A stretch of 64,000 nucleotides of DNA from Owenia fusiformis (lineage: Eukaryota > Annelida > Polychaeta > Sabellida > Oweniidae), in assembly GCA_903813345.2 (NCBI GenBank), contig CAIIXF020000012.1:4197318-4261317 (forward strand), in the 5' to 3' direction. A model generated the notes under the pieces. It had not been told where the DNA came from, did no database searches, and was given only the letters and a program-made list of their open reading frames with translations. Below are positions 13,001 through 23,162 of the stretch, in pieces (position 1 is the first letter of the stretch; each line of letters begins with the position of its first letter). The position numbers and the translations under genes are program-made.

Positions 13001-16000
13001 ACGTTCAGCTGTTTGGTTGTCAGGGTACCACCCACACAACATACAGAATGACACTCTCCATACATTCAGCTATATATTCTGTGCAGTAAGCTCTGTAAGT
13101 ATAGTAAAGGTTCTACTAAGGGGTGGGGAATTTTATACTAGCTTTCATTTGGTGTATAAATTTCTTGGATATATGAAGTGATTATTTTTAAAAGTTGATA
13201 GTAAATAGATTGGAACTTTTGGGCAAACAATACAGATGATTCCAGATTAGAGGGATCAGGTGGTTTGAAGCACAAAATTTATTTTATTTTTCCATAACTG
13301 TCTATATATTTGGACCTTACCTCGAATTAATGCATGCTGTACTTTGCAGTATGTATAAGTATTAACTGCTTTGTTTATTTGACAGGCATGGATCCAGTAT
13401 TTCTACATTGTGACGTATGTTTGGACGTTCAACTATGCATTAGATGTCTTTCTCACTGTCAGAAACAAATCAAGGTAAAAATTCTCCAAATGCATGAATC
13501 CATTCTTGTTAACATCACTTCAGTAGAACATTCTCCAAATGCATCAAACAGTCCACTCCAGTGTGGATGGAACCCATGTTATTATCCCAACGAACGAAGT
13601 TCTGTAGGGATATAGTGAAGTCAGTCAGTCCGTCCATCTGTCCGGAAGATAACTCGAATACTAGTTGACAGATTTTTTTCATATTTGGTGGAAAGATGCA
13701 TATTGGTGAACTAGAGCAGAAATTCGCCATTACTTAGAGTTATCTTGAAAGTATGGTTACATACTACAATGATTTAAAATATTTATTGAAGGTAAGAGTA
13801 GATAGCAAATATTCCATTGTGACTGTACAGATTGATGATTTATATATAGTGTTCGTTGGGATTTGCTACTCTGTGGAGTTGCCATTTTCTAGTGTTTATA
13901 TTTTTACTATGTTAAAGGGATATTCCTTAACAGACAACCTCTAGCCTCATATGGTACTGTAACCATTCCTTGGAATGAATGATTCCTTCAGTGCTATGTG
14001 CTTGGGGTTTACTCATATAAACCATTTATTTTCCAGTCTGCCATGTTTATACCATTCCTTGGCATGGATGATTCCTGCAGTGCTATGTGCTGGGGGTTTA
14101 CTCATATAAACCATTTATTTTACAGTCTGCCATGTTTATACCATTCCTTGGCATGGATGATTCCTGCAGTGCTATGTGTTGGGGTTTACTCATATAAACC
14201 ATTTATTTTCCAGTCTGCCATGTTTATACCATTCCTTGGCATGGATGATTCCTGCAGTGCTATGTGCTTGGGGTTTACTCATATAAACCATTTATTTTCC
14301 AGTCTGCCATGTTTATACCATTCCTTGGCATGGATGTTTCCTGCAGTGCTATGTGCTTGGGGTTTACTCATATAAACCATTTATTTTCCAGTCTGCCATG
14401 TTTATACCATTCCTTGGCATGGATGATTCCTGCAGTGCTATGTGCTGGGGGTTTACTCTCACTCTATTTCCCATCATTCCAACAGTAAGTTCTACCATTC
14501 ATTACGTTAAAGTGTATTTATAAATTGCTTTTTTATCTTTAATCTACAATGAAACATGTTAAGTGGAACACCTCTATTAGTGGAACACTTTTCAGAGTCC
14601 CAAGACTTAATGTTAAAAGAACCTCCACATAGTACCCATAGTGGAACATCTCCCAAGTGGAACTGTTTTAGAGGTACCAAAGGAGCTCCACTTAGACTGA
14701 TTTTACTGTACTTTTATCTTCACAGTTGTATTGAATCTTCAGTGACTCATACATTATGTAATCTCTCAGTGAATGATATCATGTTATAGCTGCTTAACAA
14801 TATCTTGCATTGTTTTAGATGCCATATAAGGAGTATGGTACACATGCTGCCTCACTACCTCTCAACATATGCCCCAATCCTCATCGTCATGGTAACCAAT
14901 CCCATTCTTTACTCATGGACAAGTAAACTCAGTAAGTATTTTTTTTGCAAAAGAAGCAAAACCAGATTTGTTTCTTGTGCAGTTGATTTTAGGTCCTGAC
15001 AAATTGCTAGGCAATTCAATTTGTTTCATACGAGCAATTTTTTTGATTCAGCACATTGACATTGAATTGTAGAATTCTTTGATTTTATATTTTCTTGAAG
15101 AGACAAGTTCATGAGTTCCGAGCAATTTTTAAAGAACTCCAAGCTCGTAATAAAAAAACATTAAACATTAAACAGTAAATTTTAGGTTGTATACCTTACT
15201 ATTGCAATGAATGTAAGTCAACACCCCTTTCATAAAATGTTTGAATTTGAGCCATTTTTAGGATACCTTATTGACTCTTCTGTTGTCTTTTCAGCAAAAA
15301 GAGCCATAGCTCATAGCAGGGCCCAATTCACTGACTTTGAAAGGAAAATCCTAAGATCTGTCACTGAGAAATTTTTTCTCATTACCCTTGTGTTCTATAT
15401 ATGGTAAGTTATTTTCAACCCATTTGTGCATCATATTGAGAAAAGGTTGAAGGTACAAGTTACCCAATAACTAAAGGCCAGGAAAATCCACATGTCAACA
15501 AAATCACCCAGTTGCATGCTTTTTACATTAACACAATTGGACATATTTGATAATTTGAGTTTTACATGTACATGTACATTATTCCATTTTTAAGTATTTA
15601 AACAAATAAACAAAGATTTATTTTAGTTAGTTTTCTCCTCGCTATGTCATGGTATCTAGCCTGACCAAACCCATTTCTACCATTTATTGGTCCATCATTT
15701 TACCAAACAATCTTTTTTATGAACAAATTATCTATTAATGCAGAGTAAATACTTCAATTCTATTCTTTCAGTTGGTTACCTAACATAGTAAATGGCATTC
15801 TCACCATAATACAGTTGCATACACATGTGCCAGATGGACTAGTTATAGGTGTATGGGCCTTCATGGTAAGTTTGTTTTGGTTACCTAACATATTAAATGG
15901 CATTCTCACCATAATACAGTTGCATACACATGTGCAAGATGGACTAGTTATAGGTGTATGTATATATAGAAAATAACAGGGGGTACTTTATTATCCTTGA

Positions 16001-19000
16001 ATAACTTTTTCAGTTGATCCTTAATCATCACAATAACTTTACTGGAAGTTGTTAATATCATTCTTAACTAGTATGCAAAGTTTCAATGATCTGCCATTAA
16101 TGGTTGTCATGGAAACCATGATCTTTGTTGAAAAAGTCCATAATTTAGGTAAAACCTTTACCTCTACATCATACAGAATATGCATTATTTTTCAAATCAA
16201 CAGATATCAGAACATGTTAGTACTCTAAAAATTATCAGGACAGTTCAGACATTTGTTTAAATATAATGGATATTGTTATTCACATGATTGGTAAGTGTCA
16301 AAGACCATACAATTACATAGGTGATCAAAAGTGGGCGTCGCCCTTATAATAGTAGGTGATTACCATTACCTTTAAATACAGATTTTAAGTTGACTTGAGA
16401 TACAATTATAATGTACTTCTATTACCATAATCTATATCAAGCAATTCTGGTAGATACATATTAGTGTTGTAGGTATTACATCATGCTAGGGATGGGGGGG
16501 GGGGTATGTGGGGGGGGGGGTACATGGGGGTAGAGGTAACCAGCCTTATATAAAACTCATATTTAAAGTTTTAGTTTCATGTGGTACATCTTTTGGATCT
16601 TGTTCTGATTTATCTCAATATATAGGATATTGCAATTTACATTATCGGAAAGTGTCAAAGACCATACAATTACAATACAAATGTGATCAAAGATTGGCTT
16701 TGCCCTCATAATGATAATAGATTACTACCATTTTCTATAAATATGGAGTTTAACTTATGAGGTACAATTATACTGCATTTCTATTACCTTAATTCATATT
16801 AAGCATTTCTGGAAAACACATTTAAGTCTTGATGTTATTCCAACAGGCTGGGGGGGGTTCGAATGTGGGGATGGGGGGGCAAAGCTAGTCAGGATTAGTT
16901 ATAAATCTCATCAACATAATTTTGGATCTTATAGGGTATATCTTCTGGGTCATCTTCTGATTCTTCCCCTAGTGTTAAGATATCAACAATCTCTTGTGGT
17001 AGAATATCTATTGTTACCTACTGAACTTCCAGATTTTTTAGAATCATTAAGTTTCCACCCGTGCCCATCGGGTCCTGGAATATTAGGTTTTTCAAAATGG
17101 GCTATACGCCAGATAAGTGCCTGGTAGTTGGCTCTTGCTAAGTGATGCATTGGGGAGTCTTAACAAGGGGGAAGTAGACTAATATCTGTTCCTTCATTGT
17201 CAGTTATTGTTTTAGTATGGGGCCTAAACTTCTCTTTAAATAACACATATCTGGCTTAACACATATCTGGATTTGGGATATTTGAGGTTTCCCATACTAG
17301 TATTCAGGGTGTTTCATATGTATGCACCCCCCCTCTAAACTCATACATGTAGCATTGCCACCGTATCATATTACATATCATTTTGTGCCTTATGGAAAGT
17401 TACATAAGATTCCAAAGTTTCAGAATCCAGGGGTGTCACTGACAAAAGTTATAATCTAGATTGTGGGTACCGGTCATTTAGACGGCAATTTCTGGTGATT
17501 TTGAGGACAATTTAAAGGACAAATTTAGTTTCCGTATTGCACATTTCTTGCTATTGTCACCATGGCAGAGCTCAGTCCACATATCAGTGGCAGTTATGCA
17601 CAAATAGGTATAGACAGGATTCATGGTGTGGCTTATAGGGAGTTCAGGGACCATGGGACCACCTTTATCGCCATAATTGGGTAGCAGACAAAGTGAACAG
17701 ATCTCCAGACAGGCATAAAAATCCTTACAAAAGTGCTTATAAATGACCCCTTACCCACATATTTTGTTGGATTGTATCTTTTTTCAGGGACACCTCTTGA
17801 TTCTGAAACTTTTCAGTCATAATTAACTTTTCATAAGGAACAAAATGATATATAACATAATACGGTGGCAATGCTACATGTATGAGTTTAATGTATAAGG
17901 TGCATACATATGAAACACCCTGTATATGGTATATACAAACTTTTCTACTTTACTGGTTGTTTCGTCATTTATGTCTGCTGAGAGTCCTAGTCCTTTGAAT
18001 GTGTCTGTATGATTCTCCACCTTTGCCATTGTTTTGAAAGGTGTTACTTTGCCCCTCCGAACCATGGCACTTACAGTGTTACACCCAGTGAAAGTGTGAA
18101 GTGCTGGGAGGGCTTCACATATTTCGGTATGAAATGATGAGAAGAGGCTTGGCAGCAACTTAACCAAAGGGAAAAATATAATGCTAAGAAAATGCAAGGC
18201 CAAGAAATATACTGACTATGAGACACAAAATTATGTTGATGAGATTTATACCTAAGGCTGGCTAGCATAGCCCCCCCCCCCCACCCACCCATTCTATCCC
18301 CCCACTTCAAGACTTATATGTGTTTTCCAGAAATGCTTGATATGAATTATGGTAACAGATATACAGTATAATTGTATCTTATAAGTTAAACTCCATATTT
18401 AGAATTAAGAATAGAAATGTCAGGGAAATTGATTTAATTTCCAGGTGCTGGAAAGGTCAGGGAATGTTAAAATTGGGTCAAAAAGAGTCAAAAATGTCCG
18501 GGAATTTTGAAACAGTAGATATGTCAGGGAATTTTGTATCAATGTTGAAATATAATGTTCCAGCAAAATACATTTTAGGCTATGACAGGATATCAATGAA
18601 ATCCAAATTCTAACATTCAGTTGTTTCCACAAAGCTGTCTGTTCCACAGTCTGGTCTTACATCAGTCTATTCATCTGCCCATCTGTCAAGGCAATAACTC
18701 AAATATCAGTTCACAGATTTTGTTCAAACTTTATGTACTGATGCTTTGGTCATATAGGGCCTCTGCTCAAAAAGACACTTTCACCATTTTTGGTTCAGAT
18801 TAATTGTGCAGATGGGCACATGCTCTAGAAAAAAGGTTGTTGCTACTCAAAAAGTTGCTGTTTTCAGAAGAAGCATGATTACTGATAATACAAATACCGA
18901 TTATTTTATTTGGTATCATAGGACTATTCCGTATAGTGTCGCTACTAGAGAAGGAATTTCTAATATGGTGTCATGTCTTGGTGTGGATTTTCCCAAAGGG

Positions 19001-21344
19001 AGAAGACAATAGTAATGCCAGGTTATTGTTATCATATAATGTTAACAATGATCAGTAGTTGACAAATTATAGTTTGAAATGCTTAGAATGCACCATTTAC
19101 AATGTAAATTTTTAAAAATTTCGGGAGGTGAACCGCAGTATTCCCTTTTGGGTTTCGCTTCACTCATAGTGATGCAAACCCAAATAATTTCACCCCTTTA
19201 ACATTTACTGGGTACTCCCTGTACAAGTATGTTTACCTTTAACCTTATGCAATGTAAAATCTGTAAAATTAAAAATGTAATCTATCAGGAATAAATTGGT
19301 GAATAAGATGGCTTTTAGAAGTAATTCTAAGTTACCGGTATGAGAAAATGGTACTAAATGAGAACCCCAAAATGTTTCATAATATGTCTTGTCTTAAATA
19401 ATACAGTTGTTTGAGACTTTTTAGTGGGATGGGCAAGACTTTCCTTTTTGCCTGGAAATGTCAGGGATTTTCATTTTAAAAAGGTGTATGAACCCTGTTA
19501 TAATGAAGGCAAACCCCACTTTTAAACTAAAACTTTATATATGAGTTTTATATAAGGCTGGTTACCTCTACCCCCCCCCCCCCCCATATACTCCCCCCAT
19601 CCCTAGCATGATGTAATACCTACAACACTTATATGTATCTTCCAGAATTGCTTGATATAGATTATGGTAACAGAATTGTATCTCAAGTCAACTTAAAATC
19701 TGTATTTATAGGGAAACGTAATCACCTACTATTATAAGGGCGACGCCCACTTTTGATCACCTATGTAATTGTATGGTCTGTGACACTTACCAATCATGTG
19801 AATAACAATATCTATTATATTTAAACAAATGTCTGAACTGTACTGATAATTCTTAGAGTACTAACATGTTCTGATATCTGTTGAGTTGAAAAATAATGCC
19901 TATTCTGTATGATGTAGAGGTAAAGGTTTTACCAAAATTATGGACTTTTTCAACAAAGATCATGGTTTCCATGACAACCATTAATGACAGATCATTGAAA
20001 CTTTGCATACTAGTTAAGAATGATATTAACAACTTCCAGTAAAGTTATTGTGATGATTAAGGATCAACTGAAAAAGTTATTCAAGGATAATAAAGTACCC
20101 CCTGTTATTTTCTATATTAGGGTCTAAAACCCCACTTTGGCAACTTTCGCCCCGGATACGGCGCGTCAGACAAAAAAATTCTGAAGTATCACATAAAAAT
20201 ACATAAGAAACAAGTAATTTCAATTTGTTCACTGGTAAAAACATTTTTGTGTCCTAGCTTACTACCTATTCATGGTTAGTTTGCTTTGGTTACCTTACAT
20301 ATTAAATGGCATTCTCACAATAATACAGTTGCATACACATGTGCCAGATGGACTAGTTATAGGTGTATGGGCCTTCATGGTAAGTTTGTTTTGGTTACAT
20401 ATTAAATGGCATTCTCACCATAATACAGTTGCGTACACATGTGCCATATGGACTAGTTATAGGTGTATGGGCCTTCATGGTAAGTTTGTTTTGGTTACAT
20501 ATTAAATGGCATTCTCACCATAATACAGTTGCGTACACATGTGCCATATGGACTAGTTATAGGTGTATGGGCCTTCATGGTAAGTTTGTTTTGGTTACCT
20601 AACATAGTAAATGGCATTCTCACCATAATACAGTTGCATAGTGGCAGATGAACTAGTTATAGGTGTATGGGCCTTCATGGTAAGTTTGGAAGGAGTATTA
20701 ATGAAAAAGGACAGTGTCTTTAAATTTGAGGCATAATATACCCAAAAGTATTTCAATTTAAAGGCTTATGAAATAAAAACAAATTCCTTTGCAAGGGTGC
20801 TGTCATTGTCATGGTGACATCCTCTTTAAGCCTGATTGTTAACTAAAACATAGCTCATATATTAAAGAAACATATAAGAGGAAATACAAACCATTTTATT
20901 TGAAACTGGAATTTTACATTGGCAGCCATCATCACTGTAACAAGTGACTTCCAGTCTAGTAACTTACTCCCTCTTTTAAAATTTTGAATGTCATATTCCC
21001 TATTAAATGTAAGCCACCATCATTCTGATAACATTATATATGTCCTCTTTTGTGACTGCCATTCTAATAATAACATATCCTCCCTATTTCAGGCAATAGT
21101 GAACCCTATGCAAGCACTACTAAACACATTGGTGTATAAAGGATTTGCCTCATGGAAAAACATTACGTTACCGGGAAAATTAAAGAAATCTCAAATCGTC
21201 ACAATTCAGGAGAAAGAGGAGAATTTTGGTGAAACGCTTACCAAGAGCTATGGTGATGAGTTTATTGGATCAGGCAGAAACTCTGATACAGCCCCCATGC
21301 TTAAACCACTTAACTTTAGAGATGATTACTTTAGAGACTTATAG
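4001..21344 (+). CDS. GPR143: GPR143 (ocular albinism type 1) G-protein-coupled receptor, complete coding gene
   Basis: Eight coding exons: 4001-4277, 12991-13094, 13386-13474, 14392-14484, 14819-14931, 15295-15403, 15772-15865 and 21093-21344 (stop). They total 1131 nt, 376 aa; human GPR143 is about 404 aa. Phases match at every junction. The exon 2 donor GTAAGT after 13094 is preferred to the upstream GTAAGC because it gives the family spacing before WIQ. Landmarks: N-terminal MASP..CC, seven hydrophobic segments, LYHSLAW in TM4, PHYLSTYAPILIVMVTNPIL in TM5, CWLPNIVNGIL in TM6 and NPMQALL after TM7. In vertebrates GPR143 is an intracellular melanosomal/lysosomal receptor reported to bind L-DOPA and control pigment organelles; that role here is inference. 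Exons 4 and 7 lie in tandem arrays of partial copies. Intron 1 is 8.7 kb; intron 7 is 5.2 kb and holds a foldback element. Confidence 0.93.
4770..4985 (-). pseudogene. Relic of a CENP-B/pogo-type helix-turn-helix
   Basis: The open stretch contains KSQHTLATDFGMSLGTINSI. Its pattern (SQ..LA..FG.S.GTI..IL) is that of the N-terminal HTH of pogo/CENP-B transposases. It reads into the terminal repeat with no DDE domain behind it. A fragment only; family assignment is by pattern recognition. Confidence 0.45.
4780..5733. mobile_element. Pogo/Tigger-like DNA transposon derivative, TA-flanked
   Basis: Left end CAGTAAAACCTGTCTAATCC directly after TA; right end is the diverged inverse (TTCGGATTAGCC ... 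GTTCTACTG) followed by TA. TA target duplications and CAGT-type ends fit the Tc1/mariner-pogo group. About 0.95 kb, so internally deleted relative to an autonomous element. A decayed helix-turn-helix fragment lies at the left end. Shorter relatives are at 11349, 31549 and 32188. Confidence 0.6.
5734..7996. other. GPR143 intron 1 segment without recognised genes
   Basis: AT-rich unique-looking intron. Near 7390-7560 there is a loose series of imperfect repeats of the words ACATGTGGGTGCA / CAAGTGGGCGC about 40 bp apart. No exon matching GPR143 was found. Confidence 0.5.
7997..8118. repeat. 44-bp minisatellite, about 2.7 copies
   Basis: ACATGATCAA units begin at 7997, 8041 and 8085 (exact 44-bp period). 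Each continues with TTTGGGTATT or ACTGGGTATT and AACAATGA..CAAACTG. Confidence 0.75.
8119..9187. other. GPR143 intron 1 segment, slightly GC-richer, no gene recognised
   Basis: Contains GCGCATGCGCAG near 8574 and two AAAAGTACGAACGG words (8789, 8830) 41 bp apart, suggesting an eroded repeat. Open frames on both strands lack recognisable domains. Confidence 0.4.
9188..9325. mobile_element. CAGGCCCGTA-family MITE, 3'-truncated copy
   Basis: Starts CAGGCCTTTAGCC and shares the GTGCTCATAATGGTGAAAAC block and the ATTTTTGGCCA block with 1827-2010. It ends in a C-run without the second terminal repeat. Confidence 0.55.
9846..10043. mobile_element. MITE of the AGTGATCTCC family, copy 2 (inverted relative to 191-395)
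   Basis: Carries the same CTCAAGTGGGTGCAAAATTC block, the same interior and the terminal GGGGAGATCACTG (10031-10043) as the reverse complement of 191-395. Its left end is eroded. It lies in GPR143 intron 1. Confidence 0.6.
10329..10360. mobile_element. Tc1-like transposon terminal fragment (solo end)
   Basis: ACTCCCGTCCAAAAGTTTGA resembles the CACTACCGTTCAAAAGTTTG-type ends of some animal Tc1/mariner MITEs. The opposite end was not found, so only a relic can be claimed. Confidence 0.3.
11349..11541. mobile_element. Pogo-like MITE, short complete copy
   Basis: 193 bp. Left end CAGTAAAACCTGTCTAATCC matches the 954-bp element at 4780; right end is the inverse ...AGGTTTTACTG. Subterminal AGAGAGGTGT is also shared with 31549 and 32188. 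Confidence 0.7.
12228..12880. repeat. Diverged tandem repeat (about 115-125 bp) rich in AGGTCA words
   Basis: Three or more degenerate copies of a unit with TTTTCAAAATCAT.., TTCAAATCTGACTT, GATTTGACCTTCAATGACCT, AAAAGGTCAAAAAGGT and TTTTTCAACTTGCTTCAAAT. It lies in GPR143 intron 1 immediately upstream of exon 2. The preceding GTCACCACCAAAAGTGGTGAC (12224-12244) is a palindrome. Confidence 0.65.
13959..14484 (+). repeat. Tandem array of the GPR143 exon 4 acceptor region (89-bp unit, 5 copies plus a diverged one)
   Basis: Units begin with exon sequence TCTGCCATGTTTATACCATT at 14037, 14126, 14214, 14303 and 14392 (periods 89, 88, 89, 89). A decayed unit lies at about 13959-14036. Each unit holds the 3' splice site (TTTATTTTCCAG or TTTATTTTACAG) plus about the first 50 nt of exon 4. 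Only the last copy runs on into the rest of the exon and its GTAAGT donor. Most upstream acceptors would enter an in-frame TAA a few codons later (..GLLI stop). The 88-bp unit shifts frame. Confidence 0.9.
14547..14708. mobile_element. MITE with TGGAACACCT subterminal repeats
   Basis: About 160 bp in GPR143 intron 4, with ends CAATGAAACATGTTAAGTGG / ..CCACTTAGACTGATTTTACTG and internal TGGAACAC words in both orientations. A related copy is at 24491-24649. Confidence 0.6.
15877..15960 (+). repeat. Partial duplicate of GPR143 exon 7, interrupted by an insertion
   Basis: Begins 11 nt after the exon 7 donor with TTGGTTACCTAACATATTAA and matches exon 7 up to GGTGTATG, where the foldback element begins. 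It has no acceptor of its own. The frame is open from exon 7 through the donor into this copy (ATG GTA AGT TTG TTT TGG...), so donor failure would extend the protein before a stop in the inserted element. Confidence 0.85.
16925..18203 (-). pseudogene. Decayed transposon-type ORF, family seen in many invertebrate repeats
   Basis: Read leftwards, the first piece (about 18140-17930) encodes EALPALHTFTGCNTVSAMVR and KVEKFVYTIY. After a nested MITE the second piece (about 17290-16925) encodes LLPPC, a TAA stop, then RANYQALIWRIAHFEKPN and GPDGHGWKLND. I recognise this order (HxFTGCDTxSA ... E.FVC.LY ... LPPC ... RANYQA.IW ... P.GHGW) from repetitive metazoan proteins. The FTGCD block resembles the helix-turn region of FEN1/XPG-like nucleases, and an Academ-type transposase is a possible source. 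That link is from memory and not verified. The stop and the insertion make it non-functional. Confidence 0.55.
17305..17922. mobile_element. MITE with CAGGGTGTTTCATATG ends, nested in the foldback element
   Basis: Inverted arms of about 140-150 bp (17305-17455 and 17780-17922). The ends are CAGGGTGTTTCATATGTATG and its reverse complement, flanked by TA-rich bases. It splits the decayed ORF. The CAGGGTGT start is shared with the foldback at 44201, suggesting a related family. Confidence 0.72.
20286..20679 (+). repeat. Four tandem copies of GPR143 exon 7 with donor sites
   Basis: Copies at 20286-20379, 20391-20479, 20491-20579 and 20591-20679, spaced 100-105 bp. Each ends GCCTTCATG|GTAAGTTTG with an intact donor. 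None is preceded by an AG acceptor, since TTGGTTAC follows GTAAGTTTGTT directly. The second and third lack 5 nt (frameshift); the fourth has a deletion around CATAGTGGCAG. Together with 15772-15960 this is one array split by the foldback insertion. Confidence 0.88.
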
Positions 21345-21696
21345 AAATATCCAGCATTTTATTTGTTAAAGGCATTACCATGACATGGTGGTGCATTGAC
21401 AGCCATTTTTATTTTTGATGATGGGATTTAAAGGCCCCATATGTTTAAACCACTTTGTACATTACGCAGCCATTTTTATTTTCAATCTTCAGCTTTTAGG
21501 AAGATACAAGATAAGGCATGGTCATATGTCGCCATTTTTAAATTAAATTAAGAAATGTAAGGAATTTTGAATTTTTATTCAAGTATTGGAGCTGGTAAAG
21601 AGAGATTATCTGCAACTAATATGTATATTTTGCTGTAGCAGTCAGAATTGTGTGATTTTATATAAACTTTATAGAGGGGGTGATTGAGAAATATGT
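21345..21696. other. GPR143 3' flank / probable 3' UTR
   Basis: Follows the stop at 21344. ATTAAA at 21542-21547 is a possible weak polyadenylation signal. No ORF was recognised. A 40-bp word (TTTTATATAAACTTTATAGA...) near 21655 recurs after the following MITE. Confidence 0.35.
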
Positions 21697-22078
21697 TACT
21701 GTATTTGTCTTTAGTTGGCGAGCATTTTAAAGTGGCGAATTTTGGCGAATTAAGAAAATCACAAATTAATTAGTCGCCAAAATCCTTGGGAATATATGTT
21801 TTTCATTCGGTGCACTTCAGGCTATAAGAAAGATACCAAGATGGCTGGGGCTGTTTAAATTCATAGAAACAACAAGAAATATTGAAGAAATTTATATAAA
21901 CAACAATAAATATAGGAGAAATTGTTCATCAACAGCACTATCAATGAGTATCTTGAATTGGGTTGGATGGGAGGATGTCTTGGACACTAGAAAAACCGCG
22001 AAATTAAATAGAAGCCAAGAGGCCCAAAAACAGAAAATCGCCAAATTAAGTACCGCCAAATTAAAGACAAATACAGTA
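21697..22078. mobile_element. MITE with TACTGTATTTGTCTTTAGTT ends
   Basis: 382 bp. The 24-bp left end (21697-21720) is inverse to the right end (22055-22078, CGCCAAATTAAAGACAAATA-CAGTA). CGCCAAA/TTTGGCG words recur inside. About 40 bp is directly repeated on both sides (TATATAAAC..TATAGAGG..GATTGAGAAATAT at about 21660 and about 22082), far longer than a normal target duplication. Confidence 0.75.
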
Positions 22079-22584
22079 TTTTATATAAACTATATAGAGG
22101 ATGCGATTGAGAAATATTTGATTTTATGTAAATTATATGTATATAGTGCATTTCATATATAAGAGGAAGGAAAAGTCCAGAGATGAGAGATGACATTCAT
22201 AATTATGTCTCTTGTATACCACCTTCCTTTGTTCTAATTTTGTGATATGTGAAGCGATGTGAGCATTTTTTCTACACATTTCTTTATCTTGATGTGAAAT
22301 AACAAGCTTTGATGTTGGTGAACAAGCAAGAAATGAACATAATATTATTCAAAGCGATCTAGAAACTTTTGAATCCGCCATTGAATGACGTCATTTGTCT
22401 GTCGATTTGACCAATCAGCAACAGTGTCATATCAATACACATTCACTTTAAAGATGTATTTTATCTCTGAACCCTAGGTATTTCCCCCTCTCAATATATG
22501 ATACTTACAATATAATGGTCAGAGTGATTCATATAGATGTCAGGCCAATTAAAAGGTTGTTTGCTACTTCCTGTTGTATCAGAT

Positions 22585-23162
22585 GTAGTCAGAAGCTGAA
22601 TATTAATACATAGGGACTTACACAGATCAGAACATAATTGTAGTCAATGTATTGTAGTCAGAAGCTGAGTATTAATATATTGGGACTTTCACAGATCTAG
22701 AACACAATTGTAGTCAGAAGCTGAATATTAATATATAGGGACTTTCACAGATCTAGAACACAATTGTAGTCAGAAGCTGAATATTAATATATTGGGACTT
22801 TCACAGATCTAGAACACAATTGTAGTCAGAAGCTGAGTATTAATATATAGGGACTTTCACAGATCAGAACACAATTGTAGTCAGAAGCTGAATATTAATA
22901 TATAGGGACTTTCACAGATCTAGAACACAATTGTAGTCAGAAGCTGAATATTAATATATAGGGACTTTCACAGATCTAGAACACAATTGTAGTCAGAAGC
23001 TGAATATTAATATATAGGGACTTTCACAGATCTAGAACACAATTGTAGTCAGAAGCTGAATATTAATATATAGGGACTTTCACAGATCTAGAACACAATT
23101 GTAGTCAGAAGCTGAATATTAATATATAGGGACTTTCACAGATCTAGAACACAATTGTAGTC
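22585..23162. repeat. 56-57 bp minisatellite, about 10 copies
   Basis: Unit GTAGTCAGAAGCTGAATATT, then AATATATAGGGACTTTCACAG and ATCTAGAACACAATT. The last five units are nearly identical; the first ones are diverged (TACATAGGG, ATTGGGAC variants). Confidence 0.92.

Larger units (their letters stand above)
15964..20117. mobile_element. 4.2 kb foldback element in GPR143 intron 7
   Basis: Left arm 15964 to about 16577, starting ATATAGAAAATAACAGGGGG. Right arm about 19522 to 20117 is its reverse complement, with high identity over roughly 600 bp including a GGGCGTCGCCC word and long G/C runs. Inside are a second, more diverged pair of inverted blocks (about 16620-16920 and about 18240-18420), a decayed minus-strand ORF and a nested MITE. 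The left end falls exactly inside an exon 7 copy. On the right another roughly 150 bp of unplaced sequence (20118-20267) precedes the next exon-like sequence, so the outer boundary and target duplication are unresolved. Confidence 0.8.

Noticed and set aside
13998-14488. Open frames of 125 and 74 aa with internal repeats
   Set aside because: They are read from the exon 4 tandem array in frames other than the GPR143 frame or across intron; they are by-products of the repeat.
16454-16555. G-rich stretch as a CpG-type promoter
   Set aside because: It is a poly-G tract inside the arm of the foldback element and appears as its reverse complement in the other arm.
18806-19012. 68-aa plus-strand frame
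   Set aside because: No recognisable domain and no splice context; it lies within the foldback element interior.
20988-21092. Upstream extension of GPR143 exon 8 by an open frame beginning at 20988
   Set aside because: An AG acceptor at 21091-21092 in correct phase, with conserved sequence starting right after it, shows this part is intron.
22585-23162. CRISPR-like array
   Set aside because: Units are contiguous with no unique spacers, and the genome is eukaryotic.
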